Below, piece after piece: positions 20,554 to 33,465 of a stretch of DNA of 64,000 nucleotides. Both the position numbers and the translations under genes were made by a program. Under the pieces are notes generated by a model. The model was not told the origin of the DNA, ran no database searches, and saw nothing but the letters and a program-made list of their open reading frames with translations. Within the stretch, counting starts at the first letter, position 1. Every line of letters starts with the position of its first letter. The DNA is taken from NCBI GenBank assembly GCA_021234155.1, contig JAJEKV010000015.1, positions 7,290,822 through 7,354,821 on the forward strand, read 5' to 3'. This DNA comes from Isoetes taiwanensis (Eukaryota > Streptophyta > Lycopodiopsida > Isoetales > Isoetaceae).

Positions 20554-23500
20554 TCAGACGTTCAGATTGTCCTCTACATCAAACCAATCCTCTAATGAGA
20601 TTCCACAGTCAGAAGCATCATCTATCTCCTCACTCATCCCTATCTCATTTATATCATTTTGTAAAAGAACATCAATACTAGCAATACAAGTTCGTCTAAT
20701 TTTCAACATCTCTATGATAAAGTTACCAACAATGGAAGGTGGTAGGCTAAACAAATCAGCCAACGTGCCTCGGACCCCATACCTGCATCTCAATATCTCA
20801 TATGCTGGACATAGAAGAAGGGCATGCACTTCATCTTCGATCTCATCCTGGCCACATACCTTGCAGACTCGCCTTTCCCTTGGTATATTCCTCCATCTGC
20901 CTTCCTCTATACTCAAATGATGAGAGCTCAGACGCATACGTGAAATCTCCTTACGCTTCAGGATGGATATGTCACTCTTCAAGTAATAAGCCTCCTGTAG
21001 CATAGGATTCATGTGATTACGATATGCCGCCATCTTTGTCTTCGGGTTTAGCCAAAGTACTGCACGGATTCCTGCGATCACCCATTCCCTTATCTCCTTA
21101 GACGGACAATCCTCTATTCTCATATTCCATTTCAACAACCAATCCTTGACATTCTTATACCAACCATGCGATTCACTTTCCTTCATTGCTAAGTAGGGCA
21201 GTCTACTATCATCTAAAGCCATAACTTTCTTCACATATATCAATGTCTGGATAAGGGCTTCGCCTTCCAAGGGAATCATACCGCATTCTGCCAACATCAT
21301 CTCATATGGAGTCTGTGTCTTCACTCCAAGTTCCGTACAAAGAAATCTCTTCTGGATTCTCTCCACCTGACTCCACAAACATGCTGGCAACCCTGGACCC
21401 CAAACTTCGCAGCCATATAATACCACGGATTGGACCAAGACCTTGTATAACATTTTCTTAAGGCTGAAGTTCAGTATATGCGCTTTTCCACAACTCCTCT
21501 GCATTGCATAAAGTGACTTAAGACCACCATTCGTTCTCTGCTCAATGCACTTATTCCATCTGAAATTCTTATCAAGTACTAACCCCAGGTATTTGTATGC
21601 GTCCGTACAATCTATCTTTTCTCCTTTGTAGCAAAAGTCTCGATTCTTTCTGGAACCCACGACCATGATTTTAGACTTAGATAGATTCACTTTCATACCC
21701 ATAGCATCTGAGAAAGCAGCCAATGTATCAAGATGCTTCTGGAGCCCTGCTGGCTGCTTCGAGATAAGCACTACATCGTCTGCATACAATAGAAGGACAA
21801 GCACATAACCTGCGATAGAGGTGCCCGACCCATTCTGCGCTATAATCCACTCCTCTAAACCATCAATAAACAGTCCAAATAATGTCGGAGACAAAGGGCA
21901 GCCCTGTTTGACACCTACATTACTCATTATCACATCATCACATACATTCTTGAAGGGCACTGATAATTCCACCAGCACCCTTTCATATATTAGCCTGGTA
22001 GCGTCTCTATACTCCACTGGTATATTCAACTTTCTCATTCTTTCTAACAGGCATTCTCTAGGGACCATATCAAATGCTTTACTGAAATCAATGAACGCAA
22101 GATAGAGAGGTTGCTTCTTACCCTTTATAGCATCCATTGCAATCCTGAGAGTGACCAGGTGATCAATGGTGGAGTGCTTTCGCCTGAAACCAGCCTGCCC
22201 ACGAGCTCTTAAAGCACGTTCTTCGACCCATTCCTCAATCTTAGACTCTAGTATTGATGCAAAAAGCTTGGAGAATATACTAGATATCAAAATGGTCCTA
22301 TAATTATTGATGTCAGACTTATCACCTCCTTTGAAGATCGGTACCACTCGATTGATTTGCCATGTTTCTGGAAACCCTTCACATATCGCCATGTTAAACA
22401 TCTTCACAAGAGGCTCGATCAGCTGGTCTCCCGCCCATTTTAACATTTCTGCAACAACACCACGCGCATCAGCAGCTTTACCATTTGCAAGTCTCGCAAC
22501 TCCAGCCGTGACATCCTCAACTGTGATAAAAGGCTCCCTCCTATCCTGTTCCATAACCATCTTCGATTCTATCCCATCCAATTGATACAGCTTCTTAACA
22601 TGTTGGAATAAGTCTACGGCATTAAAAGTGGGAATATCTGCAGTTTTCATTTTCATTCGGTTCCAGAAACTTTTAGGTTCCCGTATCAAATCATATATGT
22701 GTCTTACTTGACTCTCCCGTAAAAATTGTCTCTTTTTCTTGCGAACGAGAGTGACATACTCCTTCCTTTTCAGTTTTTTATCCCCTGCTTCCTTTGCCGC
22801 ATGATATTCCCTACGCTTGGCCTTACATGAGTCATCGTACCAACTGTTACATGGCAGCCCCTTCGCTTTCCGTTTATGTGTGAAGCTGTGCACTGCTGCA
22901 TCCAGGAGAACCTGTGTAATCTGCCTATCCATATCCGCTGCTGTCACCACGCCATCCAACCTTGACATCCCTACCTCACACGTTGATTTATATATATCTC
23001 CTTTTTTCGGATCCATCCTGATAGATTTTCGCTGTTTATTATTCAGAGCATGACTAGGTACATTACCAACCTCCAGGTGAAATATTATTGGGGCATGATC
23101 TGATTCCGGCTGCAGATCCCATACTTTTAACTTCTGGATTCTCTGTGATACCCCTTCCCCTCCTATGATATAATCCACAACGCTTCTCCCTCTGCACATA
23201 CACTTCCCTGATCCCGAAAATCTGTGCAAGCCATTAAATATTCTCAAGTCTAACCCACTGCACATGTCTAACAATAGTTTGCCCATCTGCGTGGTGTATG
23301 CCTTATCTTCTGATTCTCTTGCCCATCCTGCTAACTTCAATTCCTCATTGTCCATCTCTTCCATCCACATGGGGTCCCCATCCTGAGTCAGTACCGATGC
23401 CTGCCTATTTGCTGTTCTGCCATTAAAATCTCCCACCAGTATTACATCCCCACTGCCTGCAAGTTTGACAACATCCTGCTCTAGCTGGAATAAAGGATCA

Positions 23501-23884
23501 GCCCTATCAATATCTCCTTTGTCATAAGCTTTCTTGTGTATCGGGGGGTAATAACAACCTGCCAGATACACCTTCCTGTGTCCCTTTATTTCCACCCAAA
23601 GATATTGTTTACTGCTGCTAACTTGCACTTCTTTCACCAAATGAATGAACTTCTCTCGAACAAAGCATGCAATGCCACCATTCCCTCTATAACTTGTGCC
23701 TATCTCATTCCAAACAGATGCTACTATACTAAAGCCTGGTGTGTCAGGTAAAGCGAATTGCTCATGCTCCCAAGTCTCTACAAATACAATCAAATCTAAA
23801 CATTTGAGAACTTCATACATGCTACTTACTTTGGAATCCGTTAACATGTTGATGTTCCACACTCCAATCCTGATGGCCTCGCTT
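20554..23884 (-). CDS. LINE ORF2: AP endonuclease-reverse transcriptase
   Basis: A long intact frame of about 1,102 aa. It nicks target DNA and copies the element RNA by target-primed reverse transcription. Numbering from GTG at 23862: endonuclease at 1-260 with ETW (29-31), GDFNGR (144-149) and SDHAPI (254-259). The RT has FIDFSKAFD (590-598), QAGFRRKHST (556-565), GCPLSP (654-659) and the catalytic YADD (693-696). A C-terminal zinc knuckle is C1000-x2-C-x9-H-x4-C. Key residues all look present. The first in-frame ATG follows WNIN, which is already part of the endonuclease fold. The frame is also continuous upstream to the TAG at 23887, suggesting readthrough or reinitiation from ORF1. Full length and the absence of stops suggest a recent insertion. 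It is among the best-preserved mobile genes in the window. Confidence 0.95.
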
Positions 23885-23886
23885 AC

Positions 23887-25086
23887 CTAGCTGCCAATAA
23901 CCACCTTTCCTCTCTTCCAGGAAACATTCTGGTTCTGACTCTTTGCTTCTTTGAATTTTTTAATTTCATCTTTCCTAGCAGCAAATTGTTCTTTGGTCAA
24001 GTCCTCATTGATCCAGACGCTTTCTCCTTTAAGAGCCGCCCTATTCCTCAGTACGTTCCACCTACAGTCCTTGTCTCGGAATCTGATTATAATGTGCCTG
24101 GCCCAGTCTGCTTTTTTTCCCACTCTGAATGCGTCCACTATACCGATATCTTCAATTCCTAGTTTGTCTTGGAGAAAGCGTGTCACTACAGATCTCGTCT
24201 TTTCCTGGTTGTTTTCTGTCAGACCCACCAATCTCAGGTTAAGAGCTCTATTTTTCCTGTCTTGTTCCTCCATATATTCTGCAAGTTTGCGTGACAGCTC
24301 CGCTATTGCAGCATCCTCCTCCTTTGGTGCATCTCTCACAGCTGGCTCTTGAATTTCCTCCTTCATTGCCTCAATTTCTCCTCTCAACTTTTGCAAAGCC
24401 ATGGCATTTTCATGTTTAACTTGCTCCAATGCTAAATGAAAATCAGTAGCCAAGGAACTTCTTACCTCTCTGATCATTTCTTGCATGACCGAACCCATAA
24501 ATTCCCGCATAAACTCTTTCTTGAAGTCCCTAAGCATTGATCTCATGTTCTCTGCCATCGCCTCCATCATATCTCTGAAATCTTTGGCATTGTCTCCATC
24601 ATAGAATTCAGCATCTGCCCCTGCTTCCTCTGATGCAGCCTCCTTATTTTTTGCAGTAGCTCCAGAGGTCCCTGTACCTTTCTTCCATTTTCGATTTGCA
24701 TCAGAGACAACATCATGATCTGCTTCCTCTGATTTTGCAGCACCCTTGTTTTTTGCAGCAGGTTCACCTGCACTCTTTTTCCAATTTCGATTTACATCAG
24801 AGGTATGGCCAACATCATGATCTCCTTTCAATGCCGTTTTGCCACATTTCCTGCCTGCCTCTAAGCCCCCTTTTCCACCAGAGTCTTCATCGAACTTGCC
24901 TCCATTCCCAGATTCATTTCCAGAAACATCCCCAGAAGATCTCTTGGCAGCATCGTGGCCTCTTTTCCCTATAGTTAGAGCCCCCTTACTGGATTTCCGG
25001 CCAGCCTCTAAACCTCCTGATCCATTTCGACCTGCAACAACACCTGAATCATCTTTGTCTTCACTCCCAGCAGATTCATCTCCCAA
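23887..25086 (-). CDS. LINE ORF1: coiled-coil RNA-binding protein
   Basis: About 399 codons ending at TAG 23887-23889. ORF1 proteins coat the element RNA. The N-terminal third is low-complexity, Gly/Ser/Lys/Asp-rich, with repeated GLEAGRKSSKGAL and GLEAGRKCGKTAL. A coiled-coil region follows (about residues 165-280: EAMAENMRSMLRDFKKEFM, then ELSRKLAEYMEEQDRKNR). The C-terminal part, RALNLRLVGLTENNQEKTRS to KVVIGS, resembles the RRM and C-terminal domain of L1-type ORF1p. No ATG lies at the start: the frame begins at TTG and stays open upstream into the (CT)n tract. The first methionine is near residue 180. The 5' end is therefore probably truncated at the microsatellite, or translation starts at a non-AUG codon. 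Confidence 0.85.
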   Translation of the reverse strand: MGDESAGSEDKDDSGVVAGRNGSGGLEAGRKSSKGALTIGKRGHDAAKRSSGDVSGNESGNGGKFDEDSGGKGGLEAGRKCGKTALKGDHDVGHTSDVNRNWKKSAGEPAAKNKGAAKSEEADHDVVSDANRKWKKGTGTSGATAKNKEAASEEAGADAEFYDGDNAKDFRDMMEAMAENMRSMLRDFKKEFMREFMGSVMQEMIREVRSSLATDFHLALEQVKHENAMALQKLRGEIEAMKEEIQEPAVRDAPKEEDAAIAELSRKLAEYMEEQDRKNRALNLRLVGLTENNQEKTRSVVTRFLQDKLGIEDIGIVDAFRVGKKADWARHIIIRFRDKDCRWNVLRNRAALKGESVWINEDLTKEQFAARKDEIKKFKEAKSQNQNVSWKRGKVVIGS

Positions 25087-25099
25087 ATATTCTCTGTCA

Positions 25100-25258
<159 letters not shown>

Positions 25259-26081
25259 ATTAATTATACATAATAAAAGGGAGAGTGGGAGGGTGGGTTC
25301 AAGAGGAAGAGAAAGGAACTACTGAGACAAAGAAGAAATGCCAATTTGAGAAGCTGAAGAAGACCCCTGCTATAAAAAGCTAAACCAGGGGTCCAAAACT
25401 GCATGCAAAACATGCATTCATGCATGCTCCTCCTCATGAGAATATCGATCCCACAGAGTGGATCGATTAGCATTCTCATGAGGACTCGCATCATGCAGAG
25501 AACTCTGCTTAACTTTTAAGAATCACGAAGGATGAAAGAGAATTTCAATCTAGACAACCAGGCCAGGATGGAAAGAGGAGAATGAAAAATGTCTAAGAAT
25601 TGTTTGCTACGCAGGAAGAAGCCCCTTCCCTTCATAGCTCAAAAGAAAGAGAAAGAAACTGTTGAGACGAAGAAGGAACGTTGATTTGAGAAGTTGAAGA
25701 AGATCCCTGCTATAACAAACTAAACCAGAGGTCTAAAACTGCATGGAAAACATGCATGCATACATCCTCTTCCTTATGAGAATATCGATCATATGGAGTG
25801 GGTCGATTAGCATCATTGAGGCAATTCTTGCCATCCCAAACTAGGAATAAGAGAAAAAGAGGAAACAAACAGATAACTTAGCAAATGTTCAATTGATAAC
25901 TTACTGCACAGGTTTCATCAAAATGGTTGATGCTAAACATGCATTTGAACTCAAAATTATTTTTAAAAAGGCATGCATGTTTTGGTTCCATCTTTTAGCA
26001 TTAGATGAAGTAACTTTTAGTGTGTGATTTCATTAAAATTTTGAATAATATTATCTGGGTCATGGTTAAAGTCATGGAAAA

Positions 26082-26309
26082 AGGAAAAGGAAAAAGAAAA
26101 AGAAAAAGAAAAAGAAAAAGAAAAAGAAAAAGAAAAAGAAAAAGAAAAAGAAAAAGAAAAAGAAAAAGAAAAAGAAAAAGAGAAAGAGAAAGAGAAAGAG
26201 AAAGAGAAAGAGAAAGAGAAAGAGAAAGAGAAAGAGAAAGAGAAAGAGAAAGAGAAAGAGAAAGAGAAAGAGAAAGAGAAAGAGAAAGAGAAAGAGAAAA
26301 AGAAAAAGA
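26082..26309. repeat. (GAAAAA)n / (GAGAAA)n purine tract
   Basis: About 228 bp of pure purine on +: hexamer GAAAAA repeats at first, then GAGAAA, with a last stretch of GAAAAA. The boundary between the two hexamers is sharp. The Lys-Arg and Ser-Leu/Phe frames are artefacts. Confidence 0.97.
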
Positions 26310-26709
26310 TGTAAAATTTGGATTCAGATTTTGAGATAATAGAGATATTACAATATTGGTATTTCTATGGAGTAATGAATTCTCCACTTGGTTGATATGG
26401 TGGTGAGGCAAAAGTACAAGTGCATTTTAAGTGCATAGTGAGGAAAAGAAACAATTGAAGGTATATGAACTTTGATTATAATTGATTCCTTTATTATGAA
26501 CAAGATGTATTTTGTTTGATGGGAAAGTTCCTAGAAATTGTTTTTCATAAAGGGTTGCATGTAAATGCAATTCTAAGGATTTTTGGGGTATATCTTCTAT
26601 GCATGAAGTGATGGCATTAGAAATTAAAGTTGCCACTACTATTTATTGCCTTAATAAGTAAAAGAATCTCTAAATTTATTTCTTCCATTTATTGCCACTA
26701 CTATTTATT

Positions 26710-26786
26710 AGAAAAAGAAAAAGAAAAAGAAAAAGAAAAAGAAAAAGAAAAAGAAAAAGAAAAAGAAAAAGAAAAAGAAAAAGAAA

Positions 26787-26818
<32 letters not shown>

Positions 26819-26933
26819 AAAAAAGAAAAAAAAAAAGAAAAAAAAAAAGAAAAAGAAAAAGAAAAAGAAAAAGAAAAAGAAAAAGAAAAAGAAAAAGAAA
26901 AAGAAAAAGAAAAAGAAAAAGAAAAAGAAAAAA
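26710..26933. repeat. (GAAAAA)n purine tract
   Basis: About 224 bp, purine only on +, interrupted near 26813-26850 by longer A runs. Preceded by CATTTATTGCCACTACTATT, which is itself locally duplicated at 26632 and 26690. Confidence 0.97.
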
Positions 26934-27049
26934 ACTTCACAAATTATAGAAATTGTAGATCCAAATAATCTTACCCTCTTCTCCTAAACAATATTATTCG
27001 TAGTAAGTCTCCGTCTAGCAATCTCTTCTTCATCGATATCCGATGTGGC

Positions 27050-27253
27050 ACCTAATACTATTATGCGGAAGTTACAAAGAACATAAACAAGTACACTAGC
27101 AGTAAGGCAGGCTTGGGACAAAGGGTTGGGTGGAATCTTAGGAGGAAGTGACACCTAATACTATTATGGTGAAGTTGCGAAGAACATAAACAAGTAAACT
27201 AGCAGTAAGGCAGGCTTGGGGCAAAGGGTTAAGTGGAATCTTAGGAGGAAGTG
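27050..27253. repeat. Tandem duplication of about 102 bp
   Basis: Two copies, about 27050-27150 and 27152-27253. Each runs from CACCTAATACTATTATG through AAGAACATAAACAAGTA and AGTAAGGCAGGCTTGGG to GTGGAATCTTAGGAGGAAG. No gene. Confidence 0.8.
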
Positions 27254-28743
27254 ATAATGCTAGAAAAGAATCAGCAAATAGATGTTTGATTGGAATAGAA
27301 GTTTGATTGGAGTTGACTAAGGGATATAACCAAGGAAATGAGTTGTGAGATTGTGGGTTGCTCAATAACACCTAACATATTCATCCTCAAACCAAAATTG
27401 AGGTTTATATTGTGCTAGAGGAGATATAACTTTGAAACTTATTCCTACCTTATAATGCAGCATGTTCTACAAAGTTGTGAATGTCAAGTCATTATTAACA
27501 AAGAAATGCCATTTGTGTTCCTTTCTACCGTGTATATGGTGTGCACCCTTAATAGGTAAGAGAATCTCTAGCTTCGTTTCTATCTCGAATAAGTGGTCTT
27601 TCTACAATATGCCTTAATAAGTAAAAGAATCTCTAAATTTATTTCTATTTGTCAAATTGTGTGGTTAACTATAGTAAGTACATACCATATATACGAACCA
27701 TATTTATAAATGGTGTCGTGTTTAAGTTGCATTAAAAGGATAGTGCACTGCTATATTTGAAAATAATAGATAGATAGTATTTTCTAGATAGATAGATAGA
27801 TAGATATATAGATAGAAGGAAGGAAGCCCAAACATACAAAACAATCAGATGGCAATCCGTAGTGCCTTGGCACCTTGTTTTTTTTTACACAAATCCAAAA
27901 TATTTATTTATACCTTATCAGATAAGGTTTATAACTGTAGAAAACTTGGTGATTTAGGTCTGTAAGGGCATTTCAGTAGTATACACAAACTATATGACCA
28001 TTTATATAATTTTCCCTTTTAATTTTTTTTACACTCCTTTCATGGTGAGATTTTCATACCTACACCAATATTACTTTAGCCATATAATATAAATTACAAA
28101 GTTATTTGATTTGGAACCTCTCTTTGCCCATTGTTCTTAGTGGCACACACTAAGACTCTTTCACCTGCTGCTTTAGATTATTCCTTGTTGGCCTTGAAAT
28201 GTTCTGCGGCCATGAAATGACAGCGTGAAATCAAGTTCCCTCCCAGATCATTTGGGGTTCAGGCATTGTCTTGCCCAAGGTAATGCCCTGTTTTAAACTC
28301 TTCTATGCAGAATATCAAGATGCCAAAACCTGGAGTTTCTAGACCCCGTGCTCGAACCCCAACATTACACCTAAATAACTTTTTAAACTCCTTTTTAAAC
28401 TCCTCCATGCAAAAAAAATGCATACCTTTTTAAACTCCTCCATGCAAAAAAAATGCCGAAACTGGAGTTCTTCCACGCATTAATACACATGTGGATTGAT
28501 GCTTTACAACGCGAGAAGCCAATATTCAGTTTAATTAAAATTGTAAAATAAGCTTGAGGATGCCATTTTCCTATCGTTGTTCCTTCTTTAAGTTGGGAAG
28601 AGCTGGTATGATTCAACAAGCTGATTGGGGGGAAAAAAAAGCATTCCCATCCTATAATCATAGTTACTTGCAAATAGAGAAACAAAAATTCCTGTTCCGT
28701 TAGAAATTTTGAAAATTTCACGAAGCCTTTGGCCTCCATAAAG
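27254..28743. other. Gap downstream of ribophorin gene
   Basis: Contains a GATA microsatellite (about 27766-27822), a 34-bp tandem duplication (TTTTTAAACTCCTCCATGCA, 28382-28450) and AT-rich sequence. The 3' UTR of the ribophorin gene should fall in its right part. No other gene seen. Confidence 0.5.
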
Positions 28744-31700
28744 CTAACAGTCATCCACAGCATCTAGACATTCAGCAACTTCGTTCTTCAGGAGATCATA
28801 CTTTTGTTTGTAGGGAGCAAGGCGAGCATCAATATCCTTACTCGAAATTTTCCTCTCATATAATTCTACTGCCATATTGTGTTTTTGAAGGAGCTTGTCT
28901 TGTTTTTCCTTCTCCTTTTGTATCAGTGCTTCCACCTACACAAGATATCTTTTGAGTCAATTCTAAAAAGAAATGATAATAATAACTCAGAGATAAACAG
29001 GGTGATAATTAACCTTGGCAAAAACACTAGAGGAGCGAATAGTAGCCTGCAGGGAATCATAGATTGCCTTCACTTCTTTTGCACTATCTTTCAATGCTGT
29101 TTCTGATGACTTCCGAATGGCCTTGCATGCTGCCACATCTCCAGTCCTTGCAAGGTCACGCAAGGATGCCTCAAGCTTTTCACTAATCAATAGGCGTGCT
29201 TTTACTACCTTCTGAATCCTTTGAACTGCATCTAACATCTAGGAGCACATGATAACTTAGTGATTTGAATTGATAAGAATCACAAAAAGTAAGGAAATAA
29301 ATTTACACAGGTGGAAAAGGTTGCCGTCATACAAGTGATATAAACTACTGACAGAGTAAGTTGACTCGCATTAGCACTTACTCACAGAGTAAGCTGTCTA
29401 GTATTAGTATTTACTCACATACAAGCATTAGTTCACTGTATTACTTAGTCAATTCATATGAACTACCCACAAAACAAGCTGTCTAGTATATCATGCATTC
29501 ATTAGCATTTTAATTCACACACAAGATTTAATTCACTGTACTACTTAGTCAATTTTACAATCATCTTCTCTATTGCTGAGCATCCAACAGGTTCTGTACC
29601 TCTTCACGCTGAATTCGAGCTTGATAAGATGAGGACGATTTTGATATTGGAAAATCAAAGTGAATGTATGCTATAGATGCCAGAAAGAAGCTGAATATCC
29701 CTATAATCAGCATGAGAGGCTCTGCAAGCATCGCCAGGGGGCTGAATTTGTAATAAACCTAAGCAGAAACGAGATGAAATATGTTAGATTGATTTAATCT
29801 CCTTTTAACATAATACTCTTTTAGGTGCTCACCTGGAAGGGAACGTTATGCTCAGGGACAACATTCTCCTTGGTGAGGACTACTACTGTTCGCCCAACAG
29901 TATCCAAGTAGCTATATTTGATCTACAAGTAACAGGTCGTTATGTTGTGAAACACATATTTAAGTATGTAAAAGTAATTTACGATTTCATTTACTTACCT
30001 CTTGATGCATGTCAACAGAGAACGGAACTGAAGGTACAGGGTTTCTTGATCCTTCAGGTAGGACCACCTTTTCCATGAGTTGCAAGGCATTAGACAATTA
30101 CAAGAAAACATCCACCAAAACTGACTAGCCAATTTATTACAGAAATAGCTTCTATACTTCTGTTATGCAACTGATCAAGTATATAGTACCTTCACTACAA
30201 GCTTCTCCACTACCACATCATGAAATGGACTGCCAAATGAAAAATTCAGGTAACGACGACCATCCGAAGATCGGAATACAAAATCACGAAGAGGGACACT
30301 ATAACCCAAGGTGAACATGACTTGCCACCCACCAAATAGCGGGTATCTTGGCTCCAACAAAACTTCTGTCTGCATGCAAAAACACACACTAAGATCAATA
30401 AGAAATTCAGATGCAACGACAAAATAATAATGTGACCTTTTTGTAGTCGCTGCGCAAGTGGGAAGTTGAAATATTTCCAATTTCATCGCGATAATATACA
30501 GAATGAGCACGAGGTGGGAGGAGTGCAAGCAGGTGACGCAGGGCTGCCACACCACTAGCAGTAGGTTTTGATTGAAAATCTAGCCTGTATAATGTGTCCC
30601 TTGAGTAAGTAAACACTTCCAAAGAACTGAAATCCAATGCTGTTTACTGCCAAACCATTACATACCTAGAAAACCCGCCTTTATGATGAGCACCACCATG
30701 TACCAGATGGCAAGTCTCAGTAACATATATGTTGCCCCAATGTGAGATTTCAATCTCACGCTCCAAAACCTTAAAAACAGCAAACGGGTGATTGTTCTCA
30801 AAATGAATTTTCACAGGCCTACTTGAGAAAGATTGGATGTTCTCATATGGTCCATATTTTATCTCAAGGCCTACAGCTTTATTTGGTTCCACTTTTGTAT
30901 ACGATTCAATGTGGGAGCTTGGCAGTTTAAATGTAGCTGTTTGCAACCTCACAGGATAAGGTGATAAAGCCCAAGCACTGTCATAATAAAGAACAAGCTG
31001 CATTTCCGATTGCTTAATTTCTGCTGGAAATGGTTTAAGAGCATGAGCTAGAGTGACTTGGACTTCAAGTTCTGCAGACTCCCCTTTACTCAAAGGCTTA
31101 GCAAGAGTGATGCCATAAAGCTCTGCGTCAGGTTGAGTGACGTCCTTTGGAACCGGATCTACAACCAATGGACCAGAGAGAACTCTGTTTTTCCCTTTCC
31201 CTTCGCTGACAGCAGCTGTTATAAAGGATGCTTTTTCAGCTTGATCCTTGCTTAATGCAAATAATACTTGTGAAGTGGGTTCTGCACCCACATTTTCAAC
31301 CTGGTACCAAACACGTGGTTAGATTAGCAAAAGTGGAAACCTAGTTCCTTACAAGTGTACATTTTAGTAAGATATACCTTCAGATAGGTTGATATTCTTA
31401 CAACATGAGAAGTTAGATCCACCTGAAGAAGGTACAACCAAAACTTAAGTATAACAGAACTGTAAAAGCATTTACAGGAGAAGCACTGCGCCTAGAAAAT
31501 ACATAAGTTTTCTGCAGGCATTATCCAAAGGAGTATTATTGTTGCTCCATTTGGGATCATCCACGGTCCTGTTTTCTTTTATTGTGATTGAGTCTAATCC
31601 CTGACATTGAACGAGCTAGGCTAACTCTTGAAATTGCAAAGTTTTTAAAAATCATAATAACCAGAACATAGATGTTGAAAAAGAATAAAGATTTACTAAC

Positions 31701-32961
31701 GTCCACGGAAGACCTCCAGTCTACGGAAGACCTCCAGGCTACCGTATGCATTTGGAAAATGGCCAAGAGAGTCCAGGAGAGTACAAACACAGAAAATGAA
31801 CAAAAAAGACTAGTCTGCAGGGCACAAAAACCCTTGATACATACAGCGTAGGGTTCGCAAACATGGAATCAACAACTCTAAGATGAACTCCCAACATGAC
31901 ATCACACTTTATAAATGTCAAAGTGGTGCTTGCAAAATACATGCAACAGTTTTAAAAACTGAATCTAAAGCCTGGCGCCTGGCCTGGGATAAGGAACATG
32001 ATGCCGCGGTTTAGACTAGAAAATAGTAAAACTGCTAACAACTTGGTCTTAAGAAACAACAAAGGTATCACCAAGAGGCAATCTGCAATGAAATTTAATG
32101 ATGGAAAGTTTAAATGCGCTTGTGCTTCGAAAGCAGAGAATATACCAATAAATTGTCATTTTTAACAAAGTTTATCTGGTAGTTGATAGATGCAGAAATG
32201 CATTAATGTTTTCCAATGTCCTTCTGGAGTTCTGCCCTGAGATTTCAATGTCTACGTGCTCTAGTCCTGCCTCCATGTAAAGTCTTATTGAATGAGTAAA
32301 ATATCTACGTGAAAATGTGACATTGAGTGCTTGCTGCTTGGTCAACCAGCATGAAAATTCTAGATGCTTCAGCTGCCTTTTTTCTATCCTTATAAAAACC
32401 CATAGTGCTAGAAGGGGCCCTCATGTAGTAGGATTGAGGGGATCGTCATAATCTTCAATAGGTACTTCAAATTAAAAGAAAAAGCCTGATAGCGGATGGG
32501 CTTTTTAAAGGGCAATTGACTAAAGATGATCCTCTTGGACGAAATAAATGAGTCACTGCAAATCATAGATCCAAGCTGCAGCTGAAGTGATCTTGCTGTT
32601 CTTTACGTACAATTTCATTCAGAAGCATGAACCAAAATGATAGAGAAAAACGGCTTGAGAAAAAACAAAAACTTGTTATTAGGGGCCAATTTAATGTTAG
32701 AAACCGGCGTTTACTGTTAGCATTCTGGCAATGCTCAAAATAATTTTAAGCGTCTAGAGGAAAGAGACTAACTAAACTTACCACGTATGTTAAACCCTAT
32801 ATATACCCCGAATCTAAGATTTGAGTCCAACATCTTACCCGACGCTCTAGCTTAGAGATCCTAATGCCTCCTTCGTTATCTGCCTGTGCAAATAGCCCGA
32901 GCAGAAGAATGAAGACAGCGGCCACTAAAACCATGCTGCTCGTCGCGCCGCAGGAAGCCAT
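28744..32961 (-). CDS. OST1 (RPN1-like): Ribophorin I, OST subunit 1 (ten exons)
   Basis: Subunit of the ER oligosaccharyltransferase that N-glycosylates nascent proteins. Exons on minus: 32961-32839, 31422-31378, 31300-30666, 30584-30437, 30369-30190, 30067-29999, 29922-29833, 29758-29600, 29238-29014, 28935-28744. All join in frame with GT..AG borders and give about 621 aa. Exon 1 carries a signal peptide (MVLVAAVFILLLGLFAQA). Diagnostic luminal motifs: LSPYPVRLQTATFKLPSSHI, IKYGPYENIQSFSSRPV, REIEISHWGNIYVTE, HGGAHHKGGFSR, VYYRDEIGNISTSHLR, EPRYPLFGGW and DGRRYLNFSFG. Exon 8 encodes the membrane span (MLIIGIFSFFLASIAYIHF). Exons 9-10 encode the cytosolic Lys-rich helical tail. The ATG at 32961 was chosen for the signal peptide; an in-frame ATG 39 bp upstream would add 13 residues. 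No break is seen, so the gene looks functional. Confidence 0.97.
31423..32838 (-). other. Ribophorin intron 1 (1.4 kb)
   Basis: Starts GTAAGATG and ends TTCTTCAG on the minus strand. It is by far the longest intron; the others are 81-229 bp except intron 8 (361 bp). No transposon ends or hidden coding sequence were recognised in it. Confidence 0.8.
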
Positions 32962-33090
32962 AGCTTCGCCTCTGTAAACTAAGAAAATCAGCCTCTTCAT
33001 GGACTTACGCACGTGTCCGAAAGGGCTTGGATCGAACCAAAAACATCTGGCCCTCGCACGTGCTATGCATAAAACGCCATTATTTTAGTT
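32962..33090 (-). promoter_or_regulatory. Ribophorin 5' leader/proximal promoter
   Basis: Only about 129 bp separate the ATG from the MULE-like end at 33091. The stretch holds two G-box cores CACGTG (about 33012-33017 and 33056-33061). No TATA box was found in it, so the transcription start and the rest of the promoter may lie inside or beyond the inserted element. Confidence 0.45.
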
Positions 33091-33309
33091 GGGTGAAAAT
33101 ATTCTTACCCTGGTGATTCTATCGCAGTGACTACTCTCCGCGGAATCACTAACCCTCCTGCCCCGTTATCCGTACCCTCCTGCCCCGTTATCCGTACCTG
33201 ACAGGCTCCATTTTATACCTTCCGGCGGAATCACGTCTGTGAAATACCGCTTGATGGAATCACCAACCTTTTATTCTACGCAACGGAATCACATGGAATT
33301 GATCGTGCA

Positions 33310-33465
33310 GGGTGGAATCACCGCATACCGTAATATTCTCCCCCGTGGAATCACCGCGTACGATAATATTCTCCCCCGTGGAATTACGGCGTAAATATTC
33401 TTCCCCGTGGAATCACTGCGATAATATTCTCCCCCGTAGAATCACCGCGTACTATTCTTCAGGAA
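33310..33465. repeat. Tandem 30-35-bp repeat inside left TIR
   Basis: About four to five copies of a unit like CCCGTGGAATCACCGCGTAC followed by GATAATATTCTCC. Spacing varies through small indels. The right TIR has only dispersed GGAATCACC motifs, so expansion happened at the left end only. Confidence 0.75.

Noticed and set aside
26001-26968. Lys-Arg, Lys-Glu and Ser-Phe/Leu repeat proteins
   Set aside because: All are translations of the GAAAAA/GAGAAA hexamer tracts; no flanking coding sequence.
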